Assembly: GCF_025370255.1 (NCBI RefSeq)
Contig: NZ_JAMTCD010000008.1
Coordinates: 109,094-173,093 of the forward strand
Direction: 5' to 3'
Origin: Shewanella holmiensis
Lineage (GTDB): Bacteria; Pseudomonadota; Gammaproteobacteria; Enterobacterales; Shewanellaceae
Length of the DNA: 64,000 bases
This document shows positions 28,367-38,271 of the stretch, in pieces (position 1 is the first letter of the stretch; every line of letters begins with the position of its first letter). Made by a program: the position numbers and the translations under genes. The notes below the pieces were generated by a model. That model ran no database searches, had not been told where the DNA came from, and saw only the letters and a program-made list of their open reading frames with translations.

Positions 28367-31198
28367 CTATTGGTTGGCACGATGGCGATGCCCACCAATG
28401 CGCTTTGCTTGATACATCAATAGATCTGAACATTTAAGTAATTCATCCGAAGTAGTTCCATCATCTGGATACATTGCTATACCGATACTGGCAGAAATCT
28501 GTACAGGTTTATCGTCAATAGCATTAATCTGTAATAGTTTTTTTAAGACAGAATCGGCAAGTCTTTTTGCATGTTCTACACTGTCTAGGTTATTCAACAA
28601 AATAACAAACTCATCGCCACCAAATCTTGCGACAAAGTCTGTGGTGCGAATTGCCCTTTTTAATATATCAGCAATCACCTTAAGTAGTTGATCGCCAACA
28701 TCATGTCCATGCTCATCATTAACGACTTTAAAACCATCCAAATCAATGAATAAGATAGCAAACTTTTTATTTGATTTGTCATGTGAGCTTTTAGCTAATG
28801 CTAACTCTTGTTCTAATAAGGTTCTATTAGCTAATCCGGTCACATTGTCATGATTTGCAATAAACACCAGTTTATTTTCAGCGGCCTCTCTGCGGGAAAT
28901 TTCAATTTTCAACCTGCGATTAACCACTAATACAACAACCGTAATGGCACTAACAATCAACAAACCAATAATCAGCGAATTCATCCAACGTTGATAAAAT
29001 TGATTATCGGTATTGAGCTGAACATCATTCCACTTTTGATATAACTCCTGCTGACTAGCCCTGTCTATGGTAGCAAGCACGCGATCAATAAGGGGTTTTA
29101 AATCTGTTAAACCACTAAAAATGCCTATACGACTTTGTTGATCAGCTAAGTCAGCTATTAAGGATAATTTTAAACTTGGATATTGGCCATTCTTCAATTT
29201 ATCCGCCAAGGTACTGACCTTTTCAACAAACATGTCAGCATGACCATTAACAACAGCATCTAATCCTTCTTGAGTATCTGCCACTATGAATAATGTTAAA
29301 TCTGGATGCAGCTGCCGTAGCTGATCGATTAATTGATAACCTTTCACTACGGCGATCTTTTTATGACTTAACTGACCAATGTGAAAAATAGGCGGTTGAG
29401 TTAAATCACTCGCTACTGCCCATGGTGATGGCCAGTAAGGCTCACTGAACAATATATTTTGTTCACGCTCAGCGTTGTAGGCTAAACTTGCTACGAGTTG
29501 AATCTCACCATTTTCTAATTGTTGTAACATATCTTCAAAATGATCAAAGCCAACAGGGATGATGGATATACCTAAGTGGTTAACTAAAATTGACTTGATA
29601 TCTGAGTTAACCCCTAAAAATTCGCCATTTTTCCCCTGAAATTCCATCGGTCGCCAATCTTTTAAATAACCCATTTTTATCGCACCTAAACTTGATAAAT
29701 AAGATTTTTGTTGGTTAGATAGAATGATATGACTTGCCGATCCACTTTCATAACGGTCATCTGGATTAATAAGCCATTTGCGTTCTATTTGCAGGCGCTC
29801 TTCTGGTGAAATTAACTCAAAACCAGCGCGGATTCTCTTTGCTAAACCACTGTCATCAAGACGTGTCAAACTGTATATGTCAGTAGAAAACTCTATGGTT
29901 GAATATTGCTTGAAATCTGTCCAAAGCTTATTAGTCAATAAATAATGCGAGGTCATCGCTGAAGATGCGATAAAACCAATGACTTCTCCTTTTATTGTCG
30001 CTTCAACTAATTCAGCAGTTGTTTCATAAAAACGCAATTGTGCATTGGGGTAAAGCTTGTGAACTTCAGATATATATGGAGCGGTAGGAAATACCCCGAT
30101 GCGAACATTTTCCATTTTATTTAAGTCTTGGATGTCATTTTTTAGACTGAAAAAACGACTTTTTATTGATGTTAAATGCCATGCCTGTTCAAGACCTGTG
30201 CGCATTTCATTGCTTTCAGGATACCCAATATGAACATCTGCAAAACCCCGTTTAATATCATCAACTGAGCTATTCATATCACCCACGACAAAATCAATAC
30301 TTATCCCAGTTTTTTTCGACCAAAGCTTCCATAAATCGACATATAAACCATGTGGTAAACCATCATTGCCAATGTCTGCGTAGGGTTCAACATTAGTTTG
30401 CATTGCAATCAAGACCCCCGCTTTTTCCCTATGGTATCCAAGCCAGCGACGTTCTATCCGTTCTATTTGTATTGCGTCAATTGCAGTAAAACCTGCATTA
30501 ATTATTTCCAATAATTTTGGGTGTCTTTTTGGGACAGCTGGCGATATAACTGTTTTATCTATCGGAATTCTTGATGAAATATAATATTCTGCAGCGATGT
30601 CTTGCTCCAAAGACATATTTCGTTGGAATCCTTCGATACCAGCAAAAACAAGCACCTCTCCATTTACAGCAGCCTTTAATAAAGCTTCTCTATTTGGATA
30701 TTTTCTAAAAGAAAAATTTGGATTGATGGTCAATAAAGACTGTTCATGGGATGAACCATCAACAATACCAATTTGATATGGCACTAAATCGCTCAATTGA
30801 TGTTTTGCGCTTATTGACTTGTGTATGAACAAATAGGTTTGTAAGGAAGTAATCGGATTTGCGAAATCAAAGTAGGCCATACGGGAATCATTAGGAGTCA
30901 TACCAATATGAACGTCGAATTGGCCACTTTTAACGCTATCTAGGGATTCCTGCCAATTACGTACCTCAAAGGTTACAGGTATGCTAGTCACCAAAGACCA
31001 TTCACGCCATAAATCTACCAATATCCCAGCAGGTTTCCCTGAATCGTCCATATACTGAAAAGGATAAGTATCCTGCCCCAATACAATACTGACATGGTTT
31101 ACTGTGGCATTTTCTGTATTATGGGTATCAGCGGCTGTGACATCCCAGCTGTAACTCCACAACAAGATACAGAATAGTAATCGTCCGATTAATTTCAA
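28367..31198 (-). CDS. Diguanylate cyclase with three tandem periplasmic SBP_bac_3 sensor domains
   Basis: Membrane sensor of 943 residues. Signal sequence/TM at about 1-23, then three repeated solute-binding domains (about 35-250, 260-485 and 495-725). Each opens with the same pattern: PFQYMDDSGKPAGILVDLW, PYADIGNDGLPHGLYVDLW and PMEFQGKNGEFLGVNSDI. A helix at about 746-768 leads to a cytoplasmic GGDEF domain. The motif GGDEF is intact, with an RTTD inhibitory-site motif five residues before it, so it should make c-di-GMP under product feedback. The first two domains resemble each other more than the third. Ligands are probably amino acids or similar small molecules (inference). Single gene. 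Confidence 0.93.
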   Translation of the reverse strand: MKLIGRLLFCILLWSYSWDVTAADTHNTENATVNHVSIVLGQDTYPFQYMDDSGKPAGILVDLWREWSLVTSIPVTFEVRNWQESLDSVKSGQFDVHIGMTPNDSRMAYFDFANPITSLQTYLFIHKSISAKHQLSDLVPYQIGIVDGSSHEQSLLTINPNFSFRKYPNREALLKAAVNGEVLVFAGIEGFQRNMSLEQDIAAEYYISSRIPIDKTVISPAVPKRHPKLLEIINAGFTAIDAIQIERIERRWLGYHREKAGVLIAMQTNVEPYADIGNDGLPHGLYVDLWKLWSKKTGISIDFVVGDMNSSVDDIKRGFADVHIGYPESNEMRTGLEQAWHLTSIKSRFFSLKNDIQDLNKMENVRIGVFPTAPYISEVHKLYPNAQLRFYETTAELVEATIKGEVIGFIASSAMTSHYLLTNKLWTDFKQYSTIEFSTDIYSLTRLDDSGLAKRIRAGFELISPEERLQIERKWLINPDDRYESGSASHIILSNQQKSYLSSLGAIKMGYLKDWRPMEFQGKNGEFLGVNSDIKSILVNHLGISIIPVGFDHFEDMLQQLENGEIQLVASLAYNAEREQNILFSEPYWPSPWAVASDLTQPPIFHIGQLSHKKIAVVKGYQLIDQLRQLHPDLTLFIVADTQEGLDAVVNGHADMFVEKVSTLADKLKNGQYPSLKLSLIADLADQQSRIGIFSGLTDLKPLIDRVLATIDRASQQELYQKWNDVQLNTDNQFYQRWMNSLIIGLLIVSAITVVVLVVNRRLKIEISRREAAENKLVFIANHDNVTGLANRTLLEQELALAKSSHDKSNKKFAILFIDLDGFKVVNDEHGHDVGDQLLKVIADILKRAIRTTDFVARFGGDEFVILLNNLDSVEHAKRLADSVLKKLLQINAIDDKPVQISASIGIAMYPDDGTTSDELLKCSDLLMYQAKRIGGHRHRANQ

Positions 31199-31540
31199 GT
31201 GGTGTCCCTATCTACTTTCTGGTGTATCTCAAAAGACATTTGAGCAAATAACACTTCAAGATGAATGATCTTATCGCTTTACACTAAAATTCAACAACTT
31301 AAATAACTTACTCTTGAATAACTTTATTATTTTAATTGTTTTTTGTCAAAATGTGTTAAAAAAGAATGAAATAGATTCAATCTATTTGCTTATTTCGGTT
31401 TTAATTCGATATAAGCTGACGGTTACTATAGCCATCATAAATAGGCAAGGTAATAAAAAATAATAAATTTTTACGCAATACTTGCTGCAGTTTGCTTTGA
31501 TTGGCTAAAATAGAGCTAGAATTTTACAAAAACCCATTAC
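31199..31540. other. Divergent promoter region, diguanylate cyclase / cmoA
   Basis: About 340 A+T-rich bases between divergent genes, which must hold both promoters. I see no clear operator, hairpin or small gene. Confidence 0.45.
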
Positions 31541-32272
31541 ATGAACTCTGAACTCGACAATATCTATGCTACAGCGAACGATCAAGTCGCTGATTTTGTT
31601 TTTGATAAAAAAGTCGCTGGCGTATTCAATGACATGATACGTCGATCCGTACCTGGTTATGGACAAATTATCAATACCATTGGTGATTTTGCTCAATCTT
31701 TTGTTGCTAATAACTCCAATGTTTACGATTTAGGCTGCTCTCTTGGTTCTGCGACCTTGAGTATCAGGCGTCAAATCAGTCAAAGAAACTGCAAAATTAT
31801 TGCGGTGGACAACAGCGAATCAATGATCCAGCGATGTAATGAAAATCTATCGGCTTATGTCAGTGATACTCAAGTTGAGTTGATTTGTGGCGATATCAGA
31901 GATATTACCTTCCAAAACGCTTCTATGGTGGTGTTGAACTTTACCCTGCAGTTTTTACCTGTGGTAGATAGAGATGCCTTAATCAACAGTATTTATCAAG
32001 GTATGTTGCCTGGTGGCATTTTGGTTCTTTCCGAAAAACTTCGATTTGAAGATGATACGATTCAGCAATTGCTCGATAAACATCATTTGGACTTTAAGCG
32101 AGCTAATGGTTATAGCGAACTCGAAATCAGTCAAAAAAGAAGTGCGTTAGAAAATGTCATGCGTCCAGATACACTCGCACACCATACCAAGCGTTTCGCT
32201 GAATGCGGTTTTAGTCATTCCACGGTTTGGTTTCAGTGCTTCAATTTTGCGTCAATGGTAGCAGTAAAATGA
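31541..32272 (+). CDS. cmoA: Carboxy-S-adenosyl-L-methionine synthase
   Basis: Uses SAM and prephenate to make carboxy-SAM, the donor for the cmo5U34 wobble modification of tRNA. 243 residues, Rossmann methyltransferase fold with SAM-binding [17 protein letters not shown] (about 64-80), [13 protein letters not shown] and the conserved [11 protein letters not shown]. Its stop codon overlaps the cmoB start (ATGA). Confidence 0.97.
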   Translation: MNSELDNIYATANDQVADFVFDKKVAGVFNDMIRRSVPGYGQIINTIGDFAQSFVANNSNVYDLGCSLGSATLSIRRQISQRNCKIIAVDNSESMIQRCNENLSAYVSDTQVELICGDIRDITFQNASMVVLNFTLQFLPVVDRDALINSIYQGMLPGGILVLSEKLRFEDDTIQQLLDKHHLDFKRANGYSELEISQKRSALENVMRPDTLAHHTKRFAECGFSHSTVWFQCFNFASMVAVK

Positions 32273-33261
32273 TAAATTTTAGTGGTTTTTATAAAGAAAT
32301 TGCCGATTCGAATCTACAACATTGGCTAGAAACTTTGCCTTCAATATTGGGCAATTGGCAGCGCGAGCACAAACACGGTAGTTTGCCCAAATGGGAAAAA
32401 GTACTCAATAAACTGCACTATCCGGCACCTGACAGTATTGATTTCAGTACAAGTGTGACTATTGGCAGTGGGGAACAACTCTCGGCGGGTGAAACAGAGA
32501 AATTGTCTAATTTATTAGGTATTTTCAAACCTTGGCGTAAGGGCCCATTTTCAATACACGGTATTCAAATAGATACAGAATGGCGAAGCGATTGGAAATG
32601 GGATAGAGTTAAGCCACATCTTTCACCTTTAAAAAATAGAACGGTATTAGATGTTGGCTGTGGAAGTGGATATCATATGTGGCGGATGTTTGGTGAGGGA
32701 GCTAAATGCGTCGTTGGTATCGATCCATCACCTTTATTTCTTTGCCAATTTGAAGCAGTTAAACGGTTAGCTGGACAACAACATCCAGTTCATTTATTGC
32801 CATTAGGCATTGAAGAGCTGCCACCATTAGATGCATTTGATACTGTATTTTCAATGGGGGTGCTTTATCATAGACGCTCGCCTATCGATCATATAATGCA
32901 ATTACGTGATCAATTGCGGATGGGCGGTGAGTTAGTGCTCGAAACACTTGTGATAGATGGCGATGAAAATGCTATCTTAGTCCCAAGTGATAGATACGGC
33001 AAAATGAACAACGTTTGGTTTTTACCTTCGGTTGAAGCATTGATGCTGTGGTTGAGAAAATGCGATTTTACCGATGTGAGATGTGTTGATGTTGATATTA
33101 CATCTCTTGCAGAACAACGAAGTACACAATGGATGCAAAATGAATCCCTAGTAGATTATCTCGATCCAAATGACGTTAGCTTAACGGTTGAAGGTTATCC
33201 AGCACCAAAAAGAGCTATTATTATTGCGACTAAAAATCAACCTAACTTAGATTTAATTTAA
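32269..33261 (+). CDS. cmoB: tRNA U34 carboxymethyltransferase
   Basis: Transfers the carboxymethyl group from carboxy-SAM to 5-hydroxyuridine 34 of tRNA. 330 residues from the ATG at 32269 ([20 protein letters not shown]); a longer frame starting at 32227 lies inside cmoA and is not native. Motifs: [16 protein letters not shown], the SAM site [15 protein letters not shown] and [16 protein letters not shown]. Four-base overlap with cmoA means translational coupling. Confidence 0.97.
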   Translation: MINFSGFYKEIADSNLQHWLETLPSILGNWQREHKHGSLPKWEKVLNKLHYPAPDSIDFSTSVTIGSGEQLSAGETEKLSNLLGIFKPWRKGPFSIHGIQIDTEWRSDWKWDRVKPHLSPLKNRTVLDVGCGSGYHMWRMFGEGAKCVVGIDPSPLFLCQFEAVKRLAGQQHPVHLLPLGIEELPPLDAFDTVFSMGVLYHRRSPIDHIMQLRDQLRMGGELVLETLVIDGDENAILVPSDRYGKMNNVWFLPSVEALMLWLRKCDFTDVRCVDVDITSLAEQRSTQWMQNESLVDYLDPNDVSLTVEGYPAPKRAIIIATKNQPNLDLI

Positions 33262-33286
33262 CTCAAAATATTCAACAGGAATTGAC

Positions 33287-34063
33287 ATGTTTAAGCAGGC
33301 ACTTGCACTATCCTTTGCGGCAATACTTGTCTCGGGTTGCACAGCAACTCAACAACCTAGTACACCTACAATTACCACTACTGACTTGAATTCGACTTTA
33401 CAGTCTTCTCAAGTGCAAATCATTAATGCTTTTCACGAGCAATGTAGTCAACAGTCTGAAGATATTAATGAATTATCAGCTGAACTACGTAAGCTAAAAA
33501 CCCAAGTCAGTGATGCTATGGCGCAATCTCAAAAAGTGCGCGTTGTTGCCGCCCCACTTCCCACACCACGACCTGTTGCCGTTCCTTCTCAATGTCCAGA
33601 GGCATTAGTGGGTGAAAAGTTTTTACTTGGTGAAGTTGAAAGTGTTTATATCGATGAATTAAAGACTAAGTTTGCTACACGTATTGACACAGGTGCTGAA
33701 TCATCGTCTTTAGATGCGCGCAATATTGTATTGTTCGAACGTAATGGCGAAGAATGGGTTCGTTTTGATGTCATGACCAACGGTGAGGACCAACCTGGCA
33801 ATACGTTCGAATCTAAAGTTGAACGTTTTGTCCGTATCAAACAAGACGTTGATATCGGTGATGATCGTCGCCCTGTTATCCATGCACATTTAAAAATTGG
33901 CAAATATGCTGCTGAAACGGATTTAAATCTTACAGACAGAAGTCATTTAGATTATCCGTTGCTGCTCGGACGTAAATTTATGAAAGACATTGCAATCGTC
34001 GATGTAGGACAAATCTACATCCACGGTAAAGCTAAAAACCAAGTCACTACCCTAATTAAATAG
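33287..34063 (+). CDS. Retropepsin-like aspartic protease lipoprotein (PF05618 family)
   Basis: 258 residues. Lipoprotein signal with lipobox LVSGC (Cys18), a helical, possibly coiled-coil segment (about 40-80), a Pro-rich linker, then a retropepsin-like domain. The domain shows the single catalytic motif DTGAESS (Asp134) and the closing signature YPLLLGRKFM. Databases often call the family 'ATP-dependent zinc protease', but the visible motif is that of a dimeric aspartic protease. It begins the envelope cluster, 25 bases after cmoB, with CAGGA before the ATG. Members are commonly encoded with an inactive-transglutaminase 7TM protein and an ATP-grasp ligase, as here. Confidence 0.85.
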   Translation: MFKQALALSFAAILVSGCTATQQPSTPTITTTDLNSTLQSSQVQIINAFHEQCSQQSEDINELSAELRKLKTQVSDAMAQSQKVRVVAAPLPTPRPVAVPSQCPEALVGEKFLLGEVESVYIDELKTKFATRIDTGAESSSLDARNIVLFERNGEEWVRFDVMTNGEDQPGNTFESKVERFVRIKQDVDIGDDRRPVIHAHLKIGKYAAETDLNLTDRSHLDYPLLLGRKFMKDIAIVDVGQIYIHGKAKNQVTTLIK

Positions 34064-34071
34064 GCCAACAA

Positions 34072-35577
34072 ATGCATTCTCGTAAACCGTTTTATATATT
34101 CGTTATTTTGCTGTTTGTTGCCGGTATTGGTGCCAGTATTTACCGTGGTATCCAGCACAATGTACCTTTCTTACCAGGTGAACAGGTTCAAAGTTGGGCT
34201 ATCGACGCAAAAATCAGCTTCAACGGTCGCAACCAGCCTGCAGAAGTGCAGTTCTCATTACCCAATGATCCTGCATTTGATATTTTAGTCGAAAATACCA
34301 CGTCGCCAGGCTACGGCTTAACTATTACTGATGATTCAAATCGTAAAGCGATTTGGTCAATTAGAGAAGCTTCTGGTCCACAATCATTATTTTATCGCGT
34401 AACGCTTGTTCCAACAGGAAAATTAGCGCTACATGCAGAACAAGAACCTGCTGATACCGAACTTTATCTTTGGCCTGCAACGGAAAAAACAGCTGCCGAG
34501 CAAATTGTTGAAGATGTATGGAGCCGCAGTGCGACTAACCTCTCTTTTGCAAAGCAGTTAATGACATTGATTAACGATGATAATCAAAGCCAAAACATGT
34601 CTTTGCTGTTATCTACAAATACATCAACCAAACTGTTTTTACAAATGCTGCACACCAAAGGTGTACCAGCACGTTATGTCAGCGGTTTATTACTTGAAGA
34701 TCAACGTCGTCGTCAACAATTAACCACTTACGTCCAAGTATACCAAGATGGTGAATGGCATTTGTTTGATGTACAAAACAACAAGCAAGGTCGTGATAAT
34801 AATCTGGTACTTTGGGAATATGCCGGTGGTTCGGTGTTAGAAGTAATGGGAGGGAGTAACTCTTTAGTTAACTTCTCGATGTTACAAGACACGCGTTCTG
34901 CATTAGCCACATCGATTGATATGATGATGACTGACGATGCATTGGACTTTTCTTTATATCAATTACCACTTGAAGAACAAAGCCTATTTAAAGGTATCTT
35001 GTTAATTCCAATTGGTGTTTTGGTGGTAGTATTTTTACGCGTGATTGTTGGGATTAAGACATCAGGTACCTTTATGCCTGTGTTAATTGCAATGGCCTTT
35101 ATTCAAACAACCCTCCTAATTGGATTAATTGGCTTCCTGTTAATCGTATCTTTTGGCTTGATGATCCGCTCCTATTTATCGACACTTAACTTGTTACTGA
35201 TATCCCGAATATCCGCGGTCATCATAGTGGTGATATTTATTATCGGCTTGTTCACATTGATCTCGTTCAAATTAGGGCTAAGTGAAGGATTAACCGTCAC
35301 ATTCTTCCCAATGATCATTCTTGCTTGGACCATTGAACGCATGTCAATTCTGTGGGAAGAAGAAGGTCCAAAGAAAGTGTTCGTATCGGGTGGTGGCAGT
35401 TTATTTGTCGCAACTATCGCCTACTTAGCAATGAGTAATCAATTAGTCCAACATTGGGTATTTAACTTCTTAGGTATTCACTTAGTTATTCTTGCGTTAG
35501 TGCTTGTAATGGGCCAATACACAGGTTACCGCTTAACTGAGTTAAAACGCTTTAAACCCTTAGTGGGAGAGAAGTAA
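34072..35577 (+). CDS. Inactive transglutaminase domain fused to seven transmembrane helices
   Basis: 501 residues. An N-terminal helix (about 8-25) is followed by a periplasmic region with a transglutaminase fold (about 140-245: TKLFLQMLHTKGVPARYVSG, then VQVYQDGEWHLFD) and a C-terminal membrane part with about seven helices (about 300-490). The positions of the catalytic Cys and His are taken by other residues (STNTSTKLF, TTYVQVY), so the domain should bind and not cleave or cross-link. It starts eight bases after the lipoprotein gene, and its stop overlaps the next ATG by one base, indicating coupled synthesis with the ATP-grasp ligase. Confidence 0.87.
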   Translation: MHSRKPFYIFVILLFVAGIGASIYRGIQHNVPFLPGEQVQSWAIDAKISFNGRNQPAEVQFSLPNDPAFDILVENTTSPGYGLTITDDSNRKAIWSIREASGPQSLFYRVTLVPTGKLALHAEQEPADTELYLWPATEKTAAEQIVEDVWSRSATNLSFAKQLMTLINDDNQSQNMSLLLSTNTSTKLFLQMLHTKGVPARYVSGLLLEDQRRRQQLTTYVQVYQDGEWHLFDVQNNKQGRDNNLVLWEYAGGSVLEVMGGSNSLVNFSMLQDTRSALATSIDMMMTDDALDFSLYQLPLEEQSLFKGILLIPIGVLVVVFLRVIVGIKTSGTFMPVLIAMAFIQTTLLIGLIGFLLIVSFGLMIRSYLSTLNLLLISRISAVIIVVIFIIGLFTLISFKLGLSEGLTVTFFPMIILAWTIERMSILWEEEGPKKVFVSGGGSLFVATIAYLAMSNQLVQHWVFNFLGIHLVILALVLVMGQYTGYRLTELKRFKPLVGEK

Positions 35578-36533
35578 TGAAGTATGCCTGGCCTTGGGAA
35601 CTTAGCCGCGCTGGCGTGCTAAACATGAACAAGCGAAACATCAGTTATATTGGTCGTTACAATCCACGCAAACACTATAAACGTGTGGATGACAAATTAA
35701 TTACTAAACAATTAGCTTTAGCCAATGGCATTGCAGTGCCAGATCTTATCGGTGTTGTGAAAGAGCAGCATGACATTGAACAAATACCTGCCATGGTATT
35801 AGGAAAATCTGGTTTTGTTATTAAACCAGCAAAAGGTTCTGGCGGTAAAGGCATTATGGTCATTACCCGAGTTGAAAATGGTCGCTATTATAAGGCTAAC
35901 GGTAACGAAGTTACCCCTAATGAAATCTATCGTCATGTATCAAATACCCTTAGTGGATTGTTTTCACTTGGAGGTAAACCCGATGTTGCATTAGTTGAAG
36001 GATTAATCGAATTTGATCCTATATTTAACGGTGTCAGCTATGAAGGTGTACCAGATATTCGCCTAATTGTATTTAAAGGTTTTCCTGTAATGGGGATGTT
36101 ACGTTGTTCAACTGCAGCCTCAGACGGTAAAGCTAACTTACACCAAGGTGCTGTTGGTATTGGATTAGATATCGCTACAGGCAGAAGTTTGCATGCTGTT
36201 CAGTTTGATGTACCTGTTGATAAACATCCGGATACCCATTTTCCGTTATCTAATATTCAAGTTCCACATTGGGAAACCTTACTTCATACAGCATCCAGTG
36301 CTTATGAAATGTGTGAACTGGGTTATTTAGGTACTGATATGGTGCTGGATAAAAATCGCGGTCCATTGCTGTTAGAATTAAACGCCCGCCCAGGGTTAAC
36401 CATTCAAATAGCTAATGGTAAAGGCATCCTACCTCGCCTTAAACATGTAGAGTCATTAAAGGGACCTGCAATGTCTGTTGAGCAACGAGTAGAATATGCG
36501 AAAAAGCATTTTTGCGATATGCCTTTATTTTAA
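35577..36533 (+). CDS. ATP-grasp, alpha-L-glutamate ligase-like protein (RimK-related)
   Basis: 318 residues, cytoplasmic ATP-grasp enzyme. ATP-binding loop segment FVIKPAKGSGGKGIMVI (about 80-96), a middle acidic stretch VPDIRLIVFKGFPVMGMLR, and the metal-binding C-terminal LLELNARPGLTIQIANG are visible. Family members join a carboxylate to an amine at the cost of ATP; the substrate in this context is unknown. It overlaps the 7TM gene by one base and the M3-like gene by 38 bases. Confidence 0.88.
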   Translation: MKYAWPWELSRAGVLNMNKRNISYIGRYNPRKHYKRVDDKLITKQLALANGIAVPDLIGVVKEQHDIEQIPAMVLGKSGFVIKPAKGSGGKGIMVITRVENGRYYKANGNEVTPNEIYRHVSNTLSGLFSLGGKPDVALVEGLIEFDPIFNGVSYEGVPDIRLIVFKGFPVMGMLRCSTAASDGKANLHQGAVGIGLDIATGRSLHAVQFDVPVDKHPDTHFPLSNIQVPHWETLLHTASSAYEMCELGYLGTDMVLDKNRGPLLLELNARPGLTIQIANGKGILPRLKHVESLKGPAMSVEQRVEYAKKHFCDMPLF

Positions 36534-38271
36534 TTTTTTAGTCACAGTAATGGCTGTGGCTAATCCTTTAAATCTGTTTGTTGAGCAATGTCTACAGTTT
36601 GATGCCTTAAATGAGATTGCCATTCCACAAGAATGGCAATTATCATCAACGCCCTACCCCCCAACAGCGCTTACTTCTGACAAATCATTGGTTGAATTTG
36701 AATCCAGCTTACTTTCACTTAATAATTTAAATGATCGAAATAACTATTATAGAAGCTTAACCACACAGACCGAACAACAGCAGCAACTACTTAATTGCCA
36801 AGTACATTTGGCTGATGAACTGTCAGCATTATTCAAAAATATCGATGCCAATCAATTAAAGGATGACTTAATCCAGCGAACTAAGGTAGATGCTGATGCC
36901 CCAACTACACTTTATGTTAAAACAATACTGCATTTACAACAGCTGCAATTTGACCTAAACGTAAAATCACAATTACATAACTTACAAGCCAGTATTAGGC
37001 ATTATTTCGTTCAGGATTTCAAATTTGATGCCACTCAAGCTTGCACCTTAGCAGAAGCTATTGATAAAACCGATCAAACGCCCAATGTAAAAGTGACCAC
37101 CGAATCAAGCATTGCTCATTACTTGATATCACAGCCAGAAATAAACTGCCGGCAACAAGCTTGGCTTGCCTACCAAACACGCACTAAAACCTATAACCAA
37201 TCAAACTTATTAGCGTTACATAAACTAAAAACCAATCTGGCTAACAAGCAAGGTTTTAACAATGTGGCCGATTATCAATTATCCTTGCACGGTTTAACGA
37301 CTTCGCAATTAACGTTATTTCTCAATAGCCAGACGAAAAACATTGGATTAGCTCCTTGGGATTTACCTAGAGCATTGCATGCATTACCTAAAATTGCTGT
37401 TAAACAACAAGAGTCAATATTGATTGTTGAGGAAATCTTTGAACTATTAAGCGAATTTGATTTACGATTTGAGTTAATTTCGACAAGTGATAACCCATTA
37501 CGACTCTATCGGGTATGGCTCAATTCGCGATTACTAGGTGAAATCTATGTTGAGCGAGATGAACAGACGACAAAAATTCACCATCATAGAATAAAACAAG
37601 CCGTAGTTGGTCATCAAATGGGTCAATATTCACTCAAGCTCCCATTAAAAATAACCAGTGTCAAACAGCATAATGATTTGGTCTTTATCGTGAGTAATAT
37701 CATTAATCAGCTAGCAAAAGGCAGTGTTTTTTATTATTTGAGTCAATCTGATATCTCATTAGCTAACCAACAATTAGGGAGTTATTGGTTAGCTACATGG
37801 TTAGCAAACAAACTGTCATATGAATATACGACTTCCGCCAGAGCACAATTACTACAATCTTTTGCCCAACAACAACACGTCTTCAGAGCAAAAGTGGCAC
37901 TTTTGTTTTACCAGCAAGCGGATCTTTCAAATTACCAACTACATGAACCCAGCTTACATCAAAGCATCTCAAATGCTTTTAATGACAGTTTTGGTGTACC
38001 TTGGATAAATGGTGCAAATGCAATATTTAGTTATCAGGCTATTGCTAATCAAGGGATTAGTTATTATCTTCTGGTGTGGCAAGAAACACTGGCGCAGTTG
38101 ATCCATACCCAAACGCTTTCCAGCAGTCAAGCCAAGGACATTTTTGATGTGCTCATTGTCAATGAACATAATCAAACCATTTATGATCAATTGTCTGTGA
38201 TTTTCAATCAGCCAATGGATTTTGAAAACCTATTACGGAGAATTAATTATGCTGGCACTAAGCAAGAGTAG
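36496..38271 (+). CDS. Secreted M3-peptidase-like protein lacking the zinc motif
   Basis: 591 residues with a signal peptide (MRKSIFAICL... cleaved after AVA, about residue 22), which supports the start at 36496 despite its 38-base overlap with the upstream gene. Not recognised as a named family. Landmarks resemble M3 oligopeptidases: a long helical N-terminal half, then LANKQGFNNVADYQLSLHGL (about 248-267), APWDLPRAL (about 286-294), and a strand region RLYRVWLNSRLLGEIYVERD (336-355). Where M3 enzymes have HEXXH, this protein has VFIVSNIINQLAKG (about 396-409), and no HEXXH occurs anywhere. It is probably a pseudopeptidase that binds peptides. The M3 link is my own reading and is of moderate confidence. 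Confidence 0.6.
   Translation: MRKSIFAICLYFNFLVTVMAVANPLNLFVEQCLQFDALNEIAIPQEWQLSSTPYPPTALTSDKSLVEFESSLLSLNNLNDRNNYYRSLTTQTEQQQQLLNCQVHLADELSALFKNIDANQLKDDLIQRTKVDADAPTTLYVKTILHLQQLQFDLNVKSQLHNLQASIRHYFVQDFKFDATQACTLAEAIDKTDQTPNVKVTTESSIAHYLISQPEINCRQQAWLAYQTRTKTYNQSNLLALHKLKTNLANKQGFNNVADYQLSLHGLTTSQLTLFLNSQTKNIGLAPWDLPRALHALPKIAVKQQESILIVEEIFELLSEFDLRFELISTSDNPLRLYRVWLNSRLLGEIYVERDEQTTKIHHHRIKQAVVGHQMGQYSLKLPLKITSVKQHNDLVFIVSNIINQLAKGSVFYYLSQSDISLANQQLGSYWLATWLANKLSYEYTTSARAQLLQSFAQQQHVFRAKVALLFYQQADLSNYQLHEPSLHQSISNAFNDSFGVPWINGANAIFSYQAIANQGISYYLLVWQETLAQLIHTQTLSSSQAKDIFDVLIVNEHNQTIYDQLSVIFNQPMDFENLLRRINYAGTKQE

Noticed and set aside
32227..32268. Extended N terminus for cmoB
   Set aside because: It lies inside the cmoA coding region; the ATGA overlap start gives the conserved N terminus.
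38222..38248. Upstream ATG (38222) as the start of the secreted unknown protein
   Set aside because: The ATG at 38249 has a GGAG site at a good distance and gives a cleaner signal peptide.
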